From NCBI RefSeq assembly GCF_051020955.1, contig NW_027476371.1, positions 1-64,000 of the forward strand: DNA of 64,000 bases, given 5' to 3'. Shown here one piece after another: positions 50,085 through 63,081 of this stretch. Position numbers and translations under genes: made by a program. The first letter of the stretch is position 1. Every line of letters starts with the position of its first letter. The notes under the pieces were generated by a model. It saw only the letters and a program-made list of their open reading frames with translations. It ran no database searches and had not been told where the DNA came from. This DNA is from Megalopta genalis. Taxonomy: Eukaryota; Arthropoda; Insecta; Hymenoptera; Halictidae.

Positions 50085-51382
50085 GAATCTTAAGCTAAAT
50101 CATGTGTTTCGCATGGAATTGAAGCTACCTGGTTTGTTTCGCCTGCATTTGAAGCTAGTTCACTTGTCTCGCAAGTATTTGAAGATAAATCATTTGTTTC
50201 GTATGAATTTTAAGCTAAATCATGTGTTTCGCTTGTAATTGAAGCTACCTGGTTTGTTACGCCTGCATTTGAAGCAATATCATTTACGTCGCAAGTATTT
50301 GAAGATAAATCATTTGTTTCGCATGGCTTTGAAGTTAAGCCATCTACTTCGCATTGATTTGAAACTAAATCATGTGTTTCGCTTGGATTTGAAGCTAACA
50401 CGTTTGATTCACCTGCATTTGAAGCTATATCAATTATATAACAAGTATTTGAAGCTAAGTCATTTGTGTCGCATGACTTTGAAGATAAACCTTCCACTTT
50501 GCATTAATTTGAAGGTAAATCATGTGTTTCGCATGGAATTGAAGCCACCTGGTTTGTTTCGCCTGCATTTGAAGCTATATCATTTAATCGCAAGTATGTG
50601 AAGCTAAATAATCTGTTTCGCATGAATTTTAAGCTAAATCATGTGTTTCGCATGGAATTGAAGCTACCTGGTTTGTTTCGCCTGCATTTGAAGCTAGTTC
50701 ACTTGTATCGCAAGTATTTGAAAAAAAATCATTTGTTTCGCATGGATATGAAGCTAAGCCATCTACTTCGCATTGATTTGAAGCTAAATCACGTGTCTCA
50801 GTTGGTTTTAATGCTAACTCGTTTCTTTCGCATGCGGTTGAAGCTAAATCATGTTTATCACAAGTATGTGAAGCTAAACCATTTGATTCGCAAGAATATG
50901 AAGCTAACCCATATGTTTCGCTTGGATTTGAAGGTAAATCATGTAATTCGCATGGATTTGAAACTAACTCGTTTGTTTCGCATGCAGTTGAAGCTAAATC
51001 ATGTTTATCACAAGTATCTGAAGCTAAACCACTTGTTTCGCAAGCATATGAAGCGAAACCATGTGCTTCGCATTGATTTGAAGCTAAATCATGTGTTCCG
51101 CATGGATTTGAAGATAAATCGTTTGTTTTGCCTACATTTGAAGGTATATCATTTATATAGCAAGTATTTGAAGCTAAATCATTTGTTTCGTATGTATTTT
51201 AAGCTAAATCATGTGTTTCGCATGGAATTGAAGCTACCTGGTTTGTATCGCCTGCATTTGAAGCTATATCATTTACGTCGCAAGTATTTGAAGCTAAATC
51301 ATTTGTTTCGCATGGATTTGAAGTTAAGCCATCTACTTCGCATTGATTTGAAACTAAATCATGTGTTTCGCTTGGATTTGAA

Positions 51383-52758
51383 GCTAACACGTTTGTTTCG
51401 CCTGCATTTGAAGCTATATCATTTAATCGCAAGTATGTGAAGCTAAATAATCTGTTTCGCATGAATCTTAAGATAAATCATGTGTTTCGCATGGAATTGA
51501 AGCTACCTGGTTTGTTTCGCCTGCATTTGAAGCTAGTTCACTTGTATCGCAAGTATTTGAAGATAAATCATTTGTTTCGTATGAATTTTAAGCTAAATCA
51601 TGTGTTTCGCATGGAATTGAAGCTACCTGGTTTGTTACGCCTGCATTTGAAGCTATATCATTTACGTCGCAAGTATTTGAAGCTAAATCATTTGTTTCGC
51701 ATGGATTTGAAGTTAAGCCATCTACTTCGCATTGATTTGAAACTAAATCATGTGTTTCGCTTGGATTTGAAGCTAAGTCGTTTGATTCTCCTGCATTTGA
51801 AGCTATATCAATTATATAACAAGTATTTGAAGCTAAGTCATTTGTGTCGCATGGCTTTGAAGATAAACCTTCTACTTTGCATTAATTTGAAGGTAAATCA
51901 TGTGTTTCGTATGGATTTGAAGCTAACTCGTTTGTTTCGCCTGCACTTGAAGCTATATCATTTAATCGCAGGTATTTGAAGCTAAATCATTCGTATGGCA
52001 TCGATTTGAAGCTAAGCCTTCTACTTCGCATTGATTTGAAGCTAAATCGTGTGTTTCGCTTGGATTTTAAACTAACTCGTTTGTTTCGCATGCAGTTGAA
52101 GCTAAATCATGTTTATCACAGGTATCTGAAGCTAAACCACTTGTTTCGCAAGTATATGAAGCTAAACCATGTGCTTCGCATTGATTTGAAGCTAAATCTT
52201 GTGTTCCGCATGGATCTGAAGCTAACTCGTTTGTTTTGCCTGCATTTGATGTTATATCATTTATAACGCAAGTATTTGAAGCTAAATCATTTGTTTCGCA
52301 AGTATTTGAGGAAATATCATTTGTTTTGCATGGATTTGAAGCTACCTCGTTTGTTTCGCCTGCAGTTGAACCTATATCACTTATATCGCAAGTATTTGAA
52401 GCTAAATCATTTGTTCCGCATGGATTTGAAGCTTCGCCTTCTACTTTGCATTGAGTTTTAGCTAAATCATGTGTTTCGCATGGATTTGATGCTAACTCGT
52501 TTGTTTCGCAAGCATTTGAAGCTGTAACACTTATATTCGCAAGTATTTGAAGCTAAGTCATTTGTTTCGCATGGATATGAAGCTAAGCCATCTACTTCGC
52601 ATTGATTTGAAGCTAAATCATGGGTCTCGCTTGGTTTTCATGCTAACTCGTTTGTTTCGCAGGCGGTTGAAGCTAAATCATGTTTATCACAAGTATCTGA
52701 AGCTAAACCACTTGTTTCGCAAGCATATGAAGCTAAACCATGTGCTTCGCATTGATTT
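51383..52758. repeat. 4,168-bp-spaced repeat pair, second arm
   Basis: This matches 47,215-48,590 and keeps the regular CGCAAGTATTTG where the first arm has an inserted A. It ends near 52,758, where a stretch present in the first arm is skipped. Confidence 0.8.
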
Positions 52759-53221
52759 GAAGATAAATCGTTTGTATTGCCTACATTTGAAGGTATATCG
52801 TTTATATCGCAAGTATTTGAAGCTAAATCATTTGTTTCGTATGAATTTTAAGCTAAATCATGTGTTTCGCATGGAATTGAAGCTACCTGGTTTGTTTCGC
52901 CTGCATTTGAAGCTATATCATTTACGTCGCAAGTATTTGAAGCTAAATCATTTGTTCCGCATGGATTTGAAGCTACGCCTTCTACTTTGCATTGCGTTTT
53001 AGCTAAATCATGTGTTTCGCATGGATTTGATGCTAACTCGTTTGTTTCGCAAGCATTTGAAGCTGTAACACTTATATTCGCAAGTATTTGAAGCTAAGTC
53101 ATTTGTTTCGCATGGATATGAAGCTAAGCCATCTACTTCGCATTGATTTGAAGCTAAATCATGTGCCTCGCTTGGTTTTCATGCTAACTCGTTTGTTTCG
53201 CAGGCGGTTGAAGCTAAATCA
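52420..53221. repeat. 541-bp tandem-like repeat
   Basis: Segments near 52,420-52,680 and 52,961-53,221 share GCCTTCTACTTTGCATTG, then CTTATATTCGCAAGTATTTG (a +1 length variant) and CATGGATATGAAGC, at 541-bp spacing (18 units plus 1 bp). A third, shorter version lies near 53,425-53,640 with 60 bp removed after CATGGATATGAAGC. One copy has GCATTGCGTTTTAGC in place of the GAGTTTTAGC form. Confidence 0.7.
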
Positions 53222-55739
53222 TGTTTATCACAAGTATATGAAGCTAAACCATTTGTTTCGCAAGAATATGAAGCTAAACCATGTGTTTCGCTTGGATTTG
53301 AAGCTAAATCATGTGTTTCGCATGGATTTGAAGCTACCTCGTTTGTTTCGCCTGCAGTTGAACCTATATCACTTATATCGCAAGTATTTGAAGCTAAATC
53401 ATTTGTTCCGCATGGATTTGAAGCTTCGCCTTCTACTTTGCATTGAGTTTTAGCTAAATCATGTGTTTCGCATGGATTTGATGCTAACTCGTTTGTTTCG
53501 CAAGCATTTGAAGCTGTAACACTTATATTCGCAAGTATTTGAAGCTAAGTCATTTGTTTCGCATGGATATGAAGCTAAATCATGTGTCTCGCTTGGTTTT
53601 AATGCTAACTCGTTTGTTTCGCAGGCGGTTGAAGCTAAATCATGTTTATCACAAGTATCTGAAGCTAAACCACTTGTTTCGCTAGCATATGAAGCTAAAC
53701 CATGTGCTTCGCATTGATTTGAAGCTAAATCATGTGTTCCGCATGGATTTGAAGATAAATCGTTTGTTTTGCCTACATTTGAAGGTATATCGTTTATATT
53801 GCAAGTATTTGAAGATAAATCAATCGTATGGCATCGATTTGAAGCTAAGCCTCCTACTTCGCATTGGTTTGAAGCTAGATCGTGTGTTTCTCTTGGATTT
53901 TAAACTAACTCGTTTGTTTCGCATCCAGTTGAAGCTAAATCATGTTTATCGCAAGTATCTGAAGCTAAACCACTTGTTTCGCAAGCATATGAAGCTAAAC
54001 CATGTGCTCCGCATTGATTTGAAGCTAAATCATGTGTTCCGCATGGATTTGAAGATAAATCGTTTGTTTTGCCTACATTTGAAGGTATATCGTTTATATC
54101 GCAAGTATTTGAAGCTAAATCATTTGTTTCGTATGAATTTTAAGCTAAATCATGTGTTTCGCATGCATCTGAAGATAACTCGTTTCTTTCGCCTGCATTT
54201 GAAGCTATATCATGTATATCACAAGTATTGGAAGCTAAATCATTTGTGTCGCATGGATTTGAAGCTAAGCCTTCTACTTCGCATTGATTTGGTGCTAAAT
54301 CATGTGTTTCGTATTGATTTGATGCTAACTCGTTTGTTTCGCCTGCATTTGAAGCTATATCAATTATATAACAAGTACTTGAAGCTAAATCATTTGTGTC
54401 GCATGACTTTGAAGATAAACCTTCTACTTTGCATTAATTTGAAGGTAAATCATGTGTTTCGAATGGATTTGAAGCTAACACGTTTGTTTCGCCTGCATTT
54501 GAAGCTATATCATTTAATCGCAAGTATGTGAAGCTAAATAATCTGTTTCTCATGAATCTTAAGCTAAATCATGTGTTTCGCATGGAATTGAAGCTACCTG
54601 GTTTGTTTCGTCTGCATTTGAAGCAAGTTCACTTGTATCGCAAGTATTTGAAGAAAAATCATTTGTTTCGCATGGATTTGAAGCTACCTCGTTTGTTTCG
54701 CATGCATTTGAAGCTGTATCACTTATATTCGCAAGTATTTGAAGCTAAGTCATTTGTTTCGCATGGATATGAAGCTAAGCCATCTACTTCGCATTGATTT
54801 GAAGCTAAATCACGTGTCTCGTTTGGTTTTAATTCTAACTCGTTTGTTTCGCATGCGGTTGAAGCTAAATCATGTTTATCACAAGTATATGAAGCTAAAC
54901 CATTTGTTTCGCAAGTATTTGAAAAAACATCATTTGTTTCGCATGGATTTGAAGCTACCTCATTTGTTTCGCCTGCAGTTGAATCTATATCACATATATC
55001 GCAAGTATTTGAAGCTAAATCATTTGTTCCGTATGGATTTGAAGCTACGCCTTCTACTTTGCATTGAGTTTTAGCTAAATCATATGTTTCACATGGATTT
55101 GATGTTAACTCGTTTGTTTCGCATGCATTTGAAGCTGTATCACTTATATTCGCAAGTATTTGAAGCTAAGTCATTTTTTTCGCATGGATATGAAGCTAAG
55201 CCATCTACTTCGCATTGATTTGAATCTAAATCATGTGTCTCGCTTGGTTTTAATGCTAACTCGTTTGTTTCGCAGGCGGTTGAAGCTAAATCATGTTTAT
55301 CACAAGTATATGAAGCTAAACCATTTGTTTCGCAAGAATATGAAGCTAAACCTTGTGTTTCGCTTGGATTTGAAGCTAAATCATGTAATTCGCATGGATT
55401 TGAAACTAACTCGTTTGTTTCGCCTGCATTTGAAGCTAAATCATGTTTATCACAAGTATCTGAAGCTAAACCACTTGTTTCGCAAGCGTATGAAGCTAAA
55501 CCACGTGTTTCGCATGAATTTGAAGCTAAATCATGTGTTTCGCATAGACTTGAAGCTAACTCGTTTGTTTCGCCTGCATTTGAAGCTTTATGACTTCTAT
55601 CGCAGGTATTTGAAGCTAATCATTCGTATGGCATCGATTTGAAGCTAAGCCTTCTACTTCGCATTGATTTGAAGCTAAATCGTGTGTTTCGCTTGGATTT
55701 TAAACTAACTCGTTTGTTTCGCATGCAGTTGAAGCTAAA

Positions 55740-56865
55740 TCATGTTTATCACAAGTATCTGAAGCTAAACCACTTGTTTCGCAAGCATATGAAGCTAAAC
55801 CATGTGCTTCGCATTGATTTGAAGCTAAATCATGTGTTCCGCATGGATTTGAAGATAAATCGTTTGTTTTGCCTACATTTGAAGGTATATCGTTTATATT
55901 GCAAGTATTTGAAGCTAAATCAATCGTATGGCATCGATTTGAAGCTAAGCCTTCTACTTCGCATTGATTTGAAGCTAGATCGTGTGTTTCTCTTGGATTT
56001 TAAACTAACTCGTTTGTTTCGCATGCAGTTGAAGCTCAATCATGTTTATCACAAGTATCTGAAGCTAAACCACTTGTTTCGCAAGCATATGAAGCTAAAC
56101 CATGTGCTTCGCATTGATTTGAAGCTAAATCATGTGTTCCGCATGGATTTGAAGATAAATCGTTTGTTTTGCCTACATTTGAAGGTATATCGTTTATATC
56201 GCAAGTATTTGAAGCTAAATCATTTGTTTCGTATGAATTTTAAGCTAAATCATGTGTTTCGCATGGAATTGAAGCTACCTTGTTTGTTTCGCCTGCATTT
56301 GAAGCTATATCATTTACGTCGCGAGTATTTGAAGCTAACTCATTTGTTTCGCATGGATATGAAGCTTAGCCATCTACTTCGCATTGATTTGAAGCTAAAT
56401 CACGTGTCTCGCTTGGTTTTAATGCTAACTCGTTTGTTTCGCATGCAGTTGAAGCTAAATCATGTTTATCACAAGTATCTGAAGCTGAACCACTTGTTTC
56501 GCAAGTATATGAAGCCAAACCATGTGTTTCGCATTGATTTGAAGCTAAATCTTGTGTTCCGCATGCATCTGAAGCTAACTCGTTTGTTTTGCCTGCATTT
56601 GATGTTATATCATTTATATCGCAAGTATTTGAAGCTAAATCATTTGTTTCGCAAGAAATTTAAGCTAAATCATGTGTTTCGCATGGATTTGAAATTAACT
56701 CGTTTGTTTCGCCTGCATTTGAAGCTAAATCATGTTTATCACAAGTATCTGAATCTAAACCATTTGTTTCGCAAGAATATGAAGCTAAACCATGTGTTTC
56801 GCATTGATTTGAAGATAAATCTTGTGTTCCGCATGGATCTGAAGCTAACTCGTTTGTTTTGCCTA
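55740..56865. repeat. 7,230-bp-spaced repeat pair, second arm
   Basis: This matches 48,510-49,635. Private changes include GAAGCTCAATCATG near 56,031 and CGCGAGTATTTG near 56,321. The same segment is the first half of the local 990-bp tandem repeat. Confidence 0.8.
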
Positions 56866-57851
56866 CATTTGAAGGTATATCGTTTATATTGCAAGTATTT
56901 GAAGCTAAATCAATAGTATGGCGTCGATTTGAAGCTAAGCCTTCTACTTCGCATTGATTTGAACCTAGATCGTGTGTTTCTCTTGGATTTTAAACTAACT
57001 CGTTTGTTTCGCATGCAGTTGAAGCTAAATCATGTTTATCACAAGTATCTGAAGCTAAACCACGTGTTTCGCAAGCATATGAAGCTAAACCATGTGCTTC
57101 GCATTGATTTGAAGCTAAATCATGTGTTCCGCATGGATTTGAAGATAAATCGTTTGTTTTGCCTACATTTGAAGGTATATCGTTTATATCGCAAGTATTT
57201 GAAGCTAAATCATTTGTTTCGTATGAATTTTAAGCTAAATCATGTGTTTCGCATGGAATTGAAGCCACCTGGTTTGTTTCGCCTGCATTTGAAGCTATAT
57301 CATTTACGTCGCAAGTATTTGAAGTTAACTCATTTGTTTCGCATGGATATGAAGCTTAGCCATCTACTTCGCATTGATTTGAAGCTAAATCACGTGTCTC
57401 GCTTGGTTTTAATGCTAACTCGTTTGTTTCGCATGCAGTTGAAGCTAAATCATGTTTATCACAAGTATCTGAAGCTGAACCACTTGTTTCGCAAGTATAT
57501 GAAGCCAAACCATGTGTTTCGCATTGATTTGAAGCTAAATCTTGTGTTCCGCATGCATCTGAAGCTAACTCGTTTGTTTTGCCTGCATTTGATGTTATAT
57601 CATTTATATCGCAAGTATTTGAAGCTAAATCATTTGTTTCGCAAGAAATTTAAGCTAAATCATGTGTTTCGCATGGATTTGAAATTAACTCGTTTGTTTC
57701 GCCTGCATTTGAAGCTAAATCATGTTTATCACAAGTATCTGAATCTAAACCATTTGTTTCGCAAGAATATGAAGCTAAACCATGTGTTTCGCATTGATTT
57801 GAAGATAAATCTTGTGTTCCGCATGGATCTGAAGCTAACTCGTTTGTTTTG
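55872..57851. repeat. 990-bp tandem repeat, two copies
   Basis: 55,872-56,861 and 56,862-57,851 abut directly and start at CCTACATTTGAAGGTATATC. They share the GGCATCGATTTG / GGCGTCGATTTG unit at 55,929 and 56,919. The spacing is exactly 33 units, so phase is kept. The second copy ends where CCTGCATTTGATG replaces CCTACATTTGAAG. Confidence 0.85.
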
Positions 57852-58159
57852 CCTGCATTTGATGTTATATCATTTATAAAGCAAGTATTTGAAGCTAAAT
57901 CATTTGTTTCGCAAGTATTTGAAGAAACATCATTTGTTTCGCATGGATTTGAAGCTACCTCATTTGTTTCGCCTGCAGTTGAATCTATATCACTTATATC
58001 GCAAGTATTTGAAGCTAAATCATTTGTTCCGTATGGATTTGAAGCTACGCCTTCTACTTTGCATTGAGTTTTAGCTAAATCATATGTTTCACATGGATTT
58101 GATGCTAACTCGTTTGTTTCGCATGCATTTGAAGCTGTATCACTTATATTCGCAAGTAT

Positions 58160-60620
58160 TTGAAGCTAAGTCATTTTTTTCGCATGGATATGAAGCTAAG
58201 CCATCTACTTCGCATTGATTTGAATCTAAATCATGTGTCTCGCTTGGTTTTAATGCTAACTCGTTTGTTTCGCAGGCGGTTGAAGCTAAATCATGTTTAT
58301 CACAAGTATATGAAGCTAAACCATTTGTTTCGCAAGAATATGAAGCTAAACCATGTGTTTCGCTTGGATTTGAAGCTAAATCATGTGTTTCGCATGGATT
58401 TGAAACTAACTCGTTTGTTTCGCCTGCATTTCAAGCTAAATCATGTTTATCACAAGTATCTGAATCTAAACCATTTGTTTCGCAAGAATATGAAGCTAAA
58501 CCACGTGTTTCGCATGAATTTGAAGCTAAATCATGTCTTTCGCAAAGACTTGAAGCTAACTCGTTTGTTTCGCCTGCATTTGAAGCTATATCACTTCTGT
58601 CGCAGGTATTTGAAGCTAAATCATGTGTTTCGCATAGACTTGAAGCTAACTCGTTTGTTTCGCCTGCATTTGAAGCTTTATGACTTCTATCGCAGGTATT
58701 TGAAGCTAATCATTCGTATGGCATCGATTTGAAGCTAAGCCTGCTACTTCGCATTGATTTGAAGCTAAATCGTGTGTTTCGCTTGGATTTTAAACTAACT
58801 CGTTTGTTTCGCATGCAGTTGAAGCTAAATCATGTTTATCACAAGTATCTGAAGCTAAACCACTTGTTTCGCAAGTATATGAAGCTAAACCATGTGCTTC
58901 GCATTGATTTGAAGATAAATCTTGTGTTCCGCATGGATCTGAAGCTAACTCGTTTGTTTTACCTGCATTTGATGTTATATCATTTATAAAGCAAGTATTT
59001 GAAGCTAAATCATTTGTTTCGCAAGTATTTGAAGAAATATCATTTGTTTCGCGACGATTTGAAGCTACCTCATTTGTTTCGCCTGCAGTTGAATCTATAT
59101 CACTTATATCGCAAGTATTTGAAGCTAAATCATTTGTTCCGCATGGATTTGAAGCTACGCCTTCTACTTTGCATTGAGTTTTAGCTAAATCATGTGTTTC
59201 ACATGGATTTGATGCTAACTCGTTTGTTTCGCATGCATTTGAAGCTGTATCACTTATATTCGCAAGTATTTGAAGGTAAGTCATTTTTTTCGCATGGATA
59301 TGAAGCTAAGCCATCTACTTCGCATTGATTTGAATCTAAATCATGTGTCTCGCTTGGTTTTAATGCTAACTCGTTTGTTTCGCAGGCGGTTGAAGCTAAA
59401 TCATGTTTATCACAAGTATCTGAAGCTAAACCACGTGTTTCGCAAGCATATGAAGCTAAACCATGTGCTTCGCATTGATTTGAAGCTAAATCATGTGTTC
59501 CGCATGGATTTGAAGATAAATCGTTTGTTTTGCCTTCATTTGAAGGTATATCGTTTATATCGCAAGTATTTGAAGCTAAATCATTTGTTTCGTATGAATT
59601 TTAAGCTAAATCATGTGTTTCGCATGGAATTGAAGCCACCTGGTTTGTTTCGCCTGCATTTGAAGCTATATCATTTACGTCGCAAGTATTTGAAGCTAAA
59701 TCATTTGTTTCGCATGGATTTGAAGTTAAGCCATCTACTTCGCATTGATTTGAACCTAAATCATGTGTTTCGCTTGGATTTGAAGCTAACACGTTTGTTT
59801 CGCCTGCATTTGAAGCTATATCAATTATATAACAAGTACTTCAAGCTAAATAATTTGTGTCGCATGACTTTGAAGATAAACCTTCTACTTTGCATTAATT
59901 TGAAGGTAAATCATGTGTTTCGTATGGATTTGAAGCTAACACGTTTGTTTCGCCTGCATTTGAAGCTATATCATTTAATCGCAAGTATGTGAAGCTAAAT
60001 AATCTGTTTCGCATGAATCTTAAGCTAAATCATGCGTTTCGCATGGAATTGAAGCTACCTGGTTTATTTCGTCTGCATTTGAAGCAAGTTCACTTGTATC
60101 GCAAGTATTTGAAGAAAAATCATTTGTTTCGCATGGATTTGAAGCTACCTCGTTTGTTTCGCATGCATTTGAAGCTGTATCACTTATATTCGCAAGTATT
60201 TGAAGCTAAGTCATTTGTTTCGCATGGATATGAAGCTAAGCCATCTACTTCGCATTGATTTGAAGCTAAATCACGTGTCTCGTTTGGTTTTAATTCTAAC
60301 TCGTTTGTTTCGCATGCGGTTGAAGCTAAATCATGTTTATCACAAGTATATGAAGCTAAACCATTTGTTTCGCAAGTATTTGAAAAAACATCATTTGTTT
60401 CGCATGGATTTGAAGCTACCTCATTTGTTTCGCCTGCAGTTGAATCTATATCACATATATCGCAAGTATTTGAAGCTAAATCATTTGTTCCGTATGGATT
60501 TGAAGCTACGCCTTCTACTTTGCATTGAGTTTTAGCTAAATCATATGTTTCACATGGATTTGATGTTAACTCGTTTGTTTCGCATGCATTTGAAGCTGTA
60601 TCACTTATATTCGCAAGTAT
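58160..60620. repeat. 2,461-bp HOR, copy 1
   Basis: Anchors 58,160, 58,729, 59,270, 59,989 and 60,200 each recur 2,461 bp later. The length is 82 units plus 1 bp. The copy holds several length variants (TTTAATCGCAAG, CTTATATTCGCAAG, GAAGCTAATCATTCG), so no frame runs through it. Confidence 0.9.
58790..59284 (-). pseudogene. Longest minus-strand Cys-decapeptide stretch
   Basis: 164 codons, about 15 decapeptides after a leader of about 12 residues produced by a +1 length variant (CTTATATTCGCAAG). Cys stands at the expected place in most units, with Gly or Arg in a few. Asp/Glu and Asn/His alternate at fixed places and L-A-S recurs. The frame is closed by an upstream length change and a downstream stop, with no signal sequence, recognised domain or start context. 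It is duplicated unchanged at 61,251-61,745. It could be a relic of a coding repeat but I cannot show that it was ever translated. Confidence 0.25.
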
Positions 60621-63081
60621 TTGAAGCTAAGTCATTTTTTTCGCATGGATATGAAGCTAAGCCATCTACTTCGCATTGATTCGAATCTAAATCATGTGTC
60701 TCGCTTGGTTTTAATGCTAACTCGTTTGTTTCGCAGGCGGTTGAAGCTAAATCATGTTTATCACAAGTATCTGAAGCTAAACCATTTGTTTCGCAAGAAT
60801 ATGAAGCTAAACCATGTGTTTCGCTTGGATTTGAAGCTAAATCATGTGTTTCGCATGGATTTGAAACTAACTCGTTTGTTTCGCCTGCATTTCAAGCTAA
60901 ATCATGTTTATCACAAGTATCTGAATCTAAACCATTTGTTTCGCAAGAATATGAAGCTAAACCACGTGTTTCGCATGAATTTGAAGCTAAATCATGTCTT
61001 TCGCAAAGACTTGAAGCTAACTCGTTTGTTTCGCCTGCATTTGAAGCTATATCACTTCTGTCGCAGGTATTTGAAGCTAAATCATGTGTTTCGCATAGAC
61101 TTGAAGCTAACTCGTTTGTTTCGCCTGCATTTGAAGCTTTATGACTTCTATCGCAGGTATTTGAAGCTAATCATTCGTATGGCATCGATTTGAAGCTAAG
61201 CCTGCTACTTCGCATTGATTTGAAGCTAAATCGTGTGTTTCGCTTGGATTTTAAACTAACTCGTTTGTTTCGCATGCAGTTGAAGCTAAATCATGTTTAT
61301 CACAAGTATCTGAAGCTAAACCACTTGTTTCGCAAGTATATGAAGCTAAACCATGTGCTTCGCATTGATTTGAAGATAAATCTTGTGTTCCGCATGGATC
61401 TGAAGCTAACTCGTTTGTTTTACCTGCATTTGATGTTATATCATTTATAAAGCAAGTATTTGAAGCTAAATCATTTGTTTCGCAAGTATTTGAAGAAATA
61501 TCATTTGTTTCGCGACGATTTGAAGCTACCTCATTTGTTTCGCCTGCAGTTGAATCTATATCACTTATATCGCAAGTATTTGAAGCTAAATCATTTGTTC
61601 CGCATGGATTTGAAGCTACGCCTTCTACTTTGCATTGAGTTTTAGCTAAATCATGTGTTTCACATGGATTTGATGCTAACTCGTTTGTTTCGCATGCATT
61701 TGAAGCTGTATCACTTATATTCGCAAGTATTTGAAGGTAAGTCATTTTTTTCGCATGGATATGAAGCTAAGCCATCTACTTCGCATTGATTTGAATCTAA
61801 ATCATGTGTCTCGCTTGGTTTTAATGCTAACTCGTTTGTTTCGCAGGCGGTTGAAGCTAAATCATGTTTATCACAAGTATCTGAAGCTAAACCACGTGTT
61901 TCGCAAGCATATGAAGCTAAACCATGTGCTTCGCATTGATTTGAAGCTAAATCATGTGTTCCGCATGGATTTGAAGATAAATCGTTTGTTTTGCCTTCAT
62001 TTGAAGGTATATCGTTTATATCGCAAGTATTTGAAGCTAAATCATTTGTTTCGTATGAATTTTAAGCTAAATCATGTGTTTCGCATGGAATTGAAGCCAC
62101 CTGGTTTGTTTCGCCTGCATTTGAAGCTATATCATTTACGTCGCAAGTATTTGAAGCTAAATCATTTGTTTCGCATGGATTTGAAGTTAAGCCATCTACT
62201 TCGCATTGATTTGAACCTAAATCATGTGTTTCGCTTGGATTTGAAGCTAACACGTTTGTTTCGCCTGCATTTGAAGCTATATCAATTATATAACAAGTAC
62301 TTCAAGCTAAATAATTTGTGTCGCATGACTTTGAAGATAAACCTTCTACTTTGCATTAATTTGAAGGTAAATCATGTGTTTCGTATGGATTTGAAGCTAA
62401 CACGTTTGTTTCGCCTGCATTTGAAGCTATATCATTTAATCGCAAGTATGTGAAGCTAAATAATCTGTTTCGCATGAATCTTAAGCTAAATCATGCGTTT
62501 CGCATGGAATTGAAGCTACCTGGTTTATTTCGTCTGCATTTGAAGCAAGTTCACTTGTATCGCAAGTATTTGAAGAAAAATCATTTGTTTCGCATGGATT
62601 TGAAGCTACCTCGTTTGTTTCGCATGCATTTGAAGCTGTATCACTTATATTCGCAAGTATTTGAAGCTAAGTCATTTGTTTCGCATGGATATGAAGCTAA
62701 GCCATCTACTTCGCATTGATTTGAAGCTAAATCACGTGTCTCGTTTGGTTTTAATTCTAACTCGTTTGTTTCGCATGCGGTTGAAGCTAAATCATGTTTA
62801 TCACAAGTATATGAAGCTAAACCATTTGTTTCGCAAGTATTTGAAAAAACATCATTTGTTTCGCATGGATTTGAAGCTACCTCATTTGTTTCGCCTGCAG
62901 TTGAATCTATATCACATATATCGCAAGTATTTGAAGCTAAATCATTTGTTCCGTATGGATTTGAAGCTACGCCTTCTACTTTGCATTGAGTTTTAGCTAA
63001 ATCATATGTTTCACATGGATTTGATGTTAACTCGTTTGTTTCGCATGCATTTGAAGCTGTATCACTTATATTCGCAAGTAT
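60621..63081. repeat. 2,461-bp HOR, copy 2
   Basis: Nearly identical to copy 1; visible differences include GATTCGAATC near 60,679 in place of GATTTGAATC and CAAGTATCTGAAGC near 60,764 in place of CAAGTATATGAAGC. It is followed by sequence of the 55,160 type rather than a third full copy. Confidence 0.9.
61251..61745 (-). pseudogene. Duplicate of the 58,790-59,284 minus-strand stretch
   Basis: This is a 2,461-bp-shifted copy of the preceding minus-strand frame with the same translation. Identity of the two follows from the recent HOR duplication and so is not independent evidence for selection on the protein. Confidence 0.25.

Larger units (their letters stand above)
55160..63081. repeat. 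7,922-bp right-flank HOR
   Basis: 63,082 to the window end matches 55,160 to about 56,078 at a 7,922-bp offset, including the GAAGCTCAATCATG variant at both places and the CTTGTGTTTCGC variant. The unit is made of a 3,000-bp part (55,160-58,159) plus two 2,461-bp parts. The match also extends left, from 54,739 to 62,661. The second copy is cut by the window end. Confidence 0.85.
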